Shown here piece by piece: positions 6,450-8,959 of a stretch of 8,959 bases of DNA. Under the pieces are notes generated by a model that ran no database searches, was not told the origin of the DNA, and saw nothing but the letters and a program-made list of their open reading frames with translations. Numbering within the stretch: the first letter of the stretch is position 1; every line of letters begins with the position of its first letter. The position numbers and the translations under genes are program-made. Source of the DNA: Giesbergeria sp. (GTDB taxonomy: Bacteria; Pseudomonadota; Gammaproteobacteria; Burkholderiales; Burkholderiaceae_C). Where the stretch lies: NCBI GenBank assembly GCA_017998735.1, contig JAGOCN010000044.1, positions 1 to 8,959 of the forward strand, written 5' to 3'.

Positions 6450-8777
6450 ATGGCCCGGCCGTTTTCCCTGCGCCTGTCTGCGGCCCACCGCCTGGTGGCG
6501 CTGATGGTGCTGCTGGCGCTGGGCATCGGTGCGCTGTTTGGCCGCACCCTCTGGACCCTGCACGACGAAGAATGGAGCTTTGCCCGCACCACCAACGCCA
6601 ACCTGGTGCGCACGCTGGAGCAAAGCATGGCGCGCACGCTCGGCGGCATCGACCGGTCGATGGTCGGCATGGTGGAGCAGCTGGCCAGCGCGCAAGTGGT
6701 GTCCCTGGAGCCCGGTCTGCGTGCGGGCGTGCTGTTTGACCATTCGCTGCGCATTCCGGTGATTGCCAGCGTGGCCGTGCTGGACGCGCGGGGCCGTACC
6801 CTGGTGCGGCTGGACCCGCAGCAGCCCGATGTGCAAAAGGCGGGACGCGACTTTGTGGCCCTGCACCGCCCCCTGGACCAGCAGCACCTGTCGATCGGCC
6901 ACCCCTGGAAAGGCGCCGACACCGATGGCTACCTGCTGCCGCTCAGCCGCGGCTATGCCGATGCACAGGGCCGCTTTGCCGGCGTGGTGGTGGTGGCGCT
7001 GCGGCTCGACCACTTTGCCGAGCTGCTGGGCCTGCTGGACCTGGGAGCGCAAAGCGGTGCCAACCTGTTCCATGCCGATGGCACGCTGCTGGCGCGCTTT
7101 CCCTACGTGTCCAGAAACGTCGGCCGCAGCCTGGCAGGCTCGTCCAACCTGCAGCGCATGCAGCAGGCCAGCGAAGGGCAGTTCACCGGCATCTCCACGC
7201 TCGACGGCGTGGAGCGGCTGTATGCCTTCCGCCATGTGTCGGGCTACCCGCTGATCCTGAACGTGGCCGAGGCCACCGACACCATCGTGGCCCGCTGGCG
7301 CAGCAATGCCTGGCTGCTGGGCGCCTTTGCGCTGCTGCTGGTGCTGGCCTGCCTGGGCCTGGCGGCCCTGTTCGTGCACGAACTGCGCCGCCGCCAGCAG
7401 CTGGGCGCCCAGCTGCGCCAGGCCGAGCACGATCTGCGCACCATCCTGGACAACCTGCCGTCCATGGTGGCGTACTGGAACCGCGATCTGCAGAACCGCT
7501 TTGCCAACCAGGCCTACCACCGCTGGTTCGGCATTTCTCCGCAGGCCATTGCCCACACCCGCCTGCAGGACCTGCTGGGCGCGGAGATGTACGGCAAAAG
7601 CTGGCCCTACCTGCAGCGCGCCCTGGGCGGCGAGCGCCAGGTGTTCGAGCGCCGTGCAGTGGACGCGGCCGGGCAGGAGCGCTTCAGCACCGTCAATTAC
7701 CTGCCCGACCTGGACGAGCGCGATGGCAGCGTGCGCGGCGTGTTTGTGCAGGCCACCGACATCACCGACAGAAAGCGCATGGAGCACCAGCTGTTTGAAG
7801 AAAAAGAGCGCATGCGGCTGACGCTGGCCTCCATTGGCGACGCCGTGGTGTGCACCGATGCGCAGGCACGCATCACCTACCTCAACCCGGTGGCCGAGCA
7901 AATGACCGGCTGGCCGGCCGGCGACGCGGCCGGCCGCCATGTGGACGAGGTTGCGCCGCTGCAGGACGCCGCTGGCCTGCCTCTGGCGGCCAGCCCGGTG
8001 TGCGCGGCGCTGGCGCAGGCCCAGGCGCTGGGGCCGACGCACGGCGTGGTGCTGCAGCGGCGCGATGGCCAGCGCCTGGACGTGCAGGAATCGGCCAGCC
8101 CGATCACCGACCGCACCGGGCAGGTGACCGGCGCCGTCATGGTGCTGCACGACACCAGCGAAACCGTGGCCCTGGCCGAGCGCCTGGCCAGCCTGGCGCA
8201 CTACGACGCTCTGACCGGGCTGCCCAACCGCCTGCTGCTGCGCGACCGGGTGGAGCAGGCCATGGCGCATGCGCAGCGCAACCGGGCCAGCATGGCCGTG
8301 ATGTACCTGGACCTGGACGGCTTCAAGCAGGTGAACGACACGCTGGGGCACGGCGCGGGCGACCTGCTGCTGGTCGAGTTTGCCCGCCGGGTGGTGCAGG
8401 TGGTGCGTGCCAGCGACACCGTCTGCCGCCACGGCGGCGACGAATTCACCGTGCTGCTGACCGGCCCGGCAGACGCGGAGCACGCCAGCGCGGTGGCCGA
8501 CAAGATCATGGCCACCTGCCGCATGCCTTTTGGGGTGCAGGGGCGCAGCGTGCGGGTGGGCGTGAGCGGCGGCGTTGCCCTGTACCCGGCGCATGGCACC
8601 GGGCTGGACGACCTGCTGCGCCATGCGGACACGGCCCTGTACGCCTCCAAGCGCAGCGGGCGCAACTGCTTTCACCTCTACACCAGCGCGCAGACGCCGC
8701 CGCTGTGGCTGGCGGCACCGGGCGCGCCGGACGCGCCGCCGCCCGGGTCTGCGCAACCGGTCCCGGCACCGCCTTGA
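6450..8777 (+). CDS. Membrane diguanylate cyclase with periplasmic (dCACHE-like) sensor, two PAS domains and GGDEF
   Basis: This 775-residue signalling enzyme is predicted to make c-di-GMP in response to a periplasmic cue. The first membrane segment is at about 14-33 and the second at about 286-309. Between them lies a roughly 250-residue sensor with the PDC/CACHE-like strand VAVLDARGRTLVRLD (108-122) and a second lobe ending near YAFRHVSGYPLILNVAE. PAS1 (about 325-440) starts at LRTILDNLPSMV and ends with ATDITDRKRMEHQL. PAS2 (about 452-570) has SIGDAVVCTDAQARITYLNP and MTGW. The GGDEF domain starts at HYDALTGLPNR (584-593), with active-site GGDEF at 662-666 and an intact RASD I-site (R653, D656) five residues upstream. 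There is no EAL domain. A 30-residue Pro/Ala-rich tail of unknown role follows. The ligand and gene name are not recognisable. It lies 157 bases after yfiB in the same direction, so co-transcription is possible but a hairpin intervenes. Confidence 0.93.
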   Translation: MARPFSLRLSAAHRLVALMVLLALGIGALFGRTLWTLHDEEWSFARTTNANLVRTLEQSMARTLGGIDRSMVGMVEQLASAQVVSLEPGLRAGVLFDHSLRIPVIASVAVLDARGRTLVRLDPQQPDVQKAGRDFVALHRPLDQQHLSIGHPWKGADTDGYLLPLSRGYADAQGRFAGVVVVALRLDHFAELLGLLDLGAQSGANLFHADGTLLARFPYVSRNVGRSLAGSSNLQRMQQASEGQFTGISTLDGVERLYAFRHVSGYPLILNVAEATDTIVARWRSNAWLLGAFALLLVLACLGLAALFVHELRRRQQLGAQLRQAEHDLRTILDNLPSMVAYWNRDLQNRFANQAYHRWFGISPQAIAHTRLQDLLGAEMYGKSWPYLQRALGGERQVFERRAVDAAGQERFSTVNYLPDLDERDGSVRGVFVQATDITDRKRMEHQLFEEKERMRLTLASIGDAVVCTDAQARITYLNPVAEQMTGWPAGDAAGRHVDEVAPLQDAAGLPLAASPVCAALAQAQALGPTHGVVLQRRDGQRLDVQESASPITDRTGQVTGAVMVLHDTSETVALAERLASLAHYDALTGLPNRLLLRDRVEQAMAHAQRNRASMAVMYLDLDGFKQVNDTLGHGAGDLLLVEFARRVVQVVRASDTVCRHGGDEFTVLLTGPADAEHASAVADKIMATCRMPFGVQGRSVRVGVSGGVALYPAHGTGLDDLLRHADTALYASKRSGRNCFHLYTSAQTPPLWLAAPGAPDAPPPGSAQPVPAPP

Positions 8778-8793
8778 CCAATGGCGCGGCAAG

Positions 8794-8813
8794 CCCCGGG
8801 GTTCAGCCCGGGG
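8794..8813 (+). terminator. GC-rich hairpin after the second cyclase
   Basis: CCCCGGG and CCCGGGG form a perfect 7-bp stem around the loop GTTCAG, starting 17 bases after the cyclase stop. No T run follows. It could end the cyclase transcript or belong to the edge of the adjacent transposable element. Confidence 0.4.
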
Positions 8814-8823
8814 TCAAGAGCGC

Positions 8824-8841
8824 GGCCAGCGATGGCTGGCC
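8824..8841 (+). terminator. Second hairpin with tetraloop, terminator or IS left-end hairpin
   Basis: GGCCAGC and GCTGGCC form a perfect 7-bp stem closed by a GATG tetraloop, followed by only two T. It could be a second terminator-like structure. It could also be the subterminal hairpin that IS200/IS605-type elements carry near their left end, about 50 bases upstream of tnpB. The sequence alone does not decide. Confidence 0.4.
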
Positions 8842-8855
8842 TTGGCCCGCAGGGC

Positions 8856-8885
8856 TTGTATGTCGTTTTCGCTTTGCCCTATAAA
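8856..8885 (+). promoter_or_regulatory. Candidate sigma-70 promoter of tnpB
   Basis: TTGTAT (8856-8861) and TATAAA (8880-8885) lie 18 bases apart in a T-rich patch that contrasts with the surrounding sequence. The expected start of transcription, about seven bases after the -10 box, falls on or next to the tnpB ATG at 8892. Confidence 0.55.
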
Positions 8886-8891
8886 CCCGCC

Positions 8892-8959
8892 ATGGATTGC
8901 ACCAAAACCCTCAAGCTGCGCATCAAGGACAAGCACGCCAAAGTGCTGCGCCAGATGGC
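8892..8959 (+). CDS. tnpB: TnpB, RNA-guided nuclease of an IS200/IS605-type element (N-terminus only)
   Basis: Only 22 codons are visible before the window ends. They read MDCTKTLKLRIKDKHAKVLR and then QM. The KTLKLRIKDKHAKVLRQM core matches, from memory, the first strand and helix of OrfB/TnpB proteins of IS200/IS605 elements in Burkholderiales. TnpB is a Cas12-like nuclease guided by an omega-RNA made from the element's right end, and helps the element persist at its donor site. The catalytic RuvC residues and zinc finger are outside the window, so intactness cannot be judged. No Shine-Dalgarno sequence precedes the ATG. The promoter position suggests a leaderless message. Confidence 0.72.
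   Translation, partial: MDCTKTLKLRIKDKHAKVLRQM

Larger units (their letters stand above)
8824..8959 (+). mobile_element. Left part of an IS200/IS605-superfamily element, truncated by the window edge
   Basis: The tnpB start, its own promoter and a nearby hairpin suggest the left end of an IS1341-like (tnpB-only) or IS605-like element. The left boundary is not determined: these elements have no terminal inverted repeats and make no target duplication, so the given start is only the candidate hairpin. Only 114 bases separate the cyclase stop from tnpB, so no tnpA fits upstream. Any tnpA and the right end with its omega-RNA lie outside the window. Confidence 0.45.

Noticed and set aside
6324..8792. 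An 822-codon open frame on the minus strand covering the whole second cyclase, and similar long minus-strand frames over the other genes (31-1182, 2466-4106, 4113-6044, 4691-6922)
   Set aside because: These are antisense shadows expected from strong third-position G/C bias. Their translations are rich in Ala, Arg, Gln and His with no domain motifs, while the plus strand carries clear enzyme motifs.
1..8959. CRISPR arrays, tRNA or rRNA genes, riboswitches
   Set aside because: No regularly spaced direct repeats, cloverleaf or conserved RNA sequence was seen while reading both strands.

Overview
The window is G+C-rich (around 70% by eye) with strong third-position G/C bias and long shadow reading frames on the opposite strand. 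Protein content and one characteristic short interspersed repeat point to the Burkholderiales, most likely family Comamonadaceae (Acidovorax-like). Every gene I accept is on the + strand.

Layout. Positions 2-1146 hold the 3' part of a BCCT-family (BetT-like) betaine/choline transporter. Its long cytoplasmic C-terminal domain is out of frame because about one base is missing near 826-831. Positions 1206-3731 encode penicillin-binding protein 1C (PbpC), with all glycosyltransferase and transpeptidase motifs and the C-terminal BiPBP_C domain. Its linker carries an in-frame copy of what looks like a dispersed Comamonadaceae repeat. Positions 3907-6292 are a yfiR-yfiN-yfiB operon: a periplasmic repressor, a membrane diguanylate cyclase and a peptidoglycan-binding OmpA-like lipoprotein. 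Positions 6450-8777 encode a second, larger membrane diguanylate cyclase (periplasmic sensor, two PAS domains, GGDEF). After two hairpins, the window ends inside the start of an IS200/IS605-type tnpB gene with its own promoter.

How the genes fit together. In the known YfiBNR (TpbB/AwsXRO) system, YfiR holds the cyclase YfiN inactive, and YfiB, anchored in the outer membrane and bound to peptidoglycan, titrates YfiR under envelope stress. Here the operon lies between a peptidoglycan synthase and a second cyclase, so 1206-8777 reads as an envelope and c-di-GMP neighbourhood. Both cyclases keep the GGDEF active site and a canonical RxxD product-inhibition site. The functional link between PbpC, YfiBNR and the second cyclase is my inference from position only.

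I see no wholly undescribed system. The most unusual points are the repeat domesticated inside pbpC, the broken BetT C-terminus, and the probably leaderless tnpB at the right edge.
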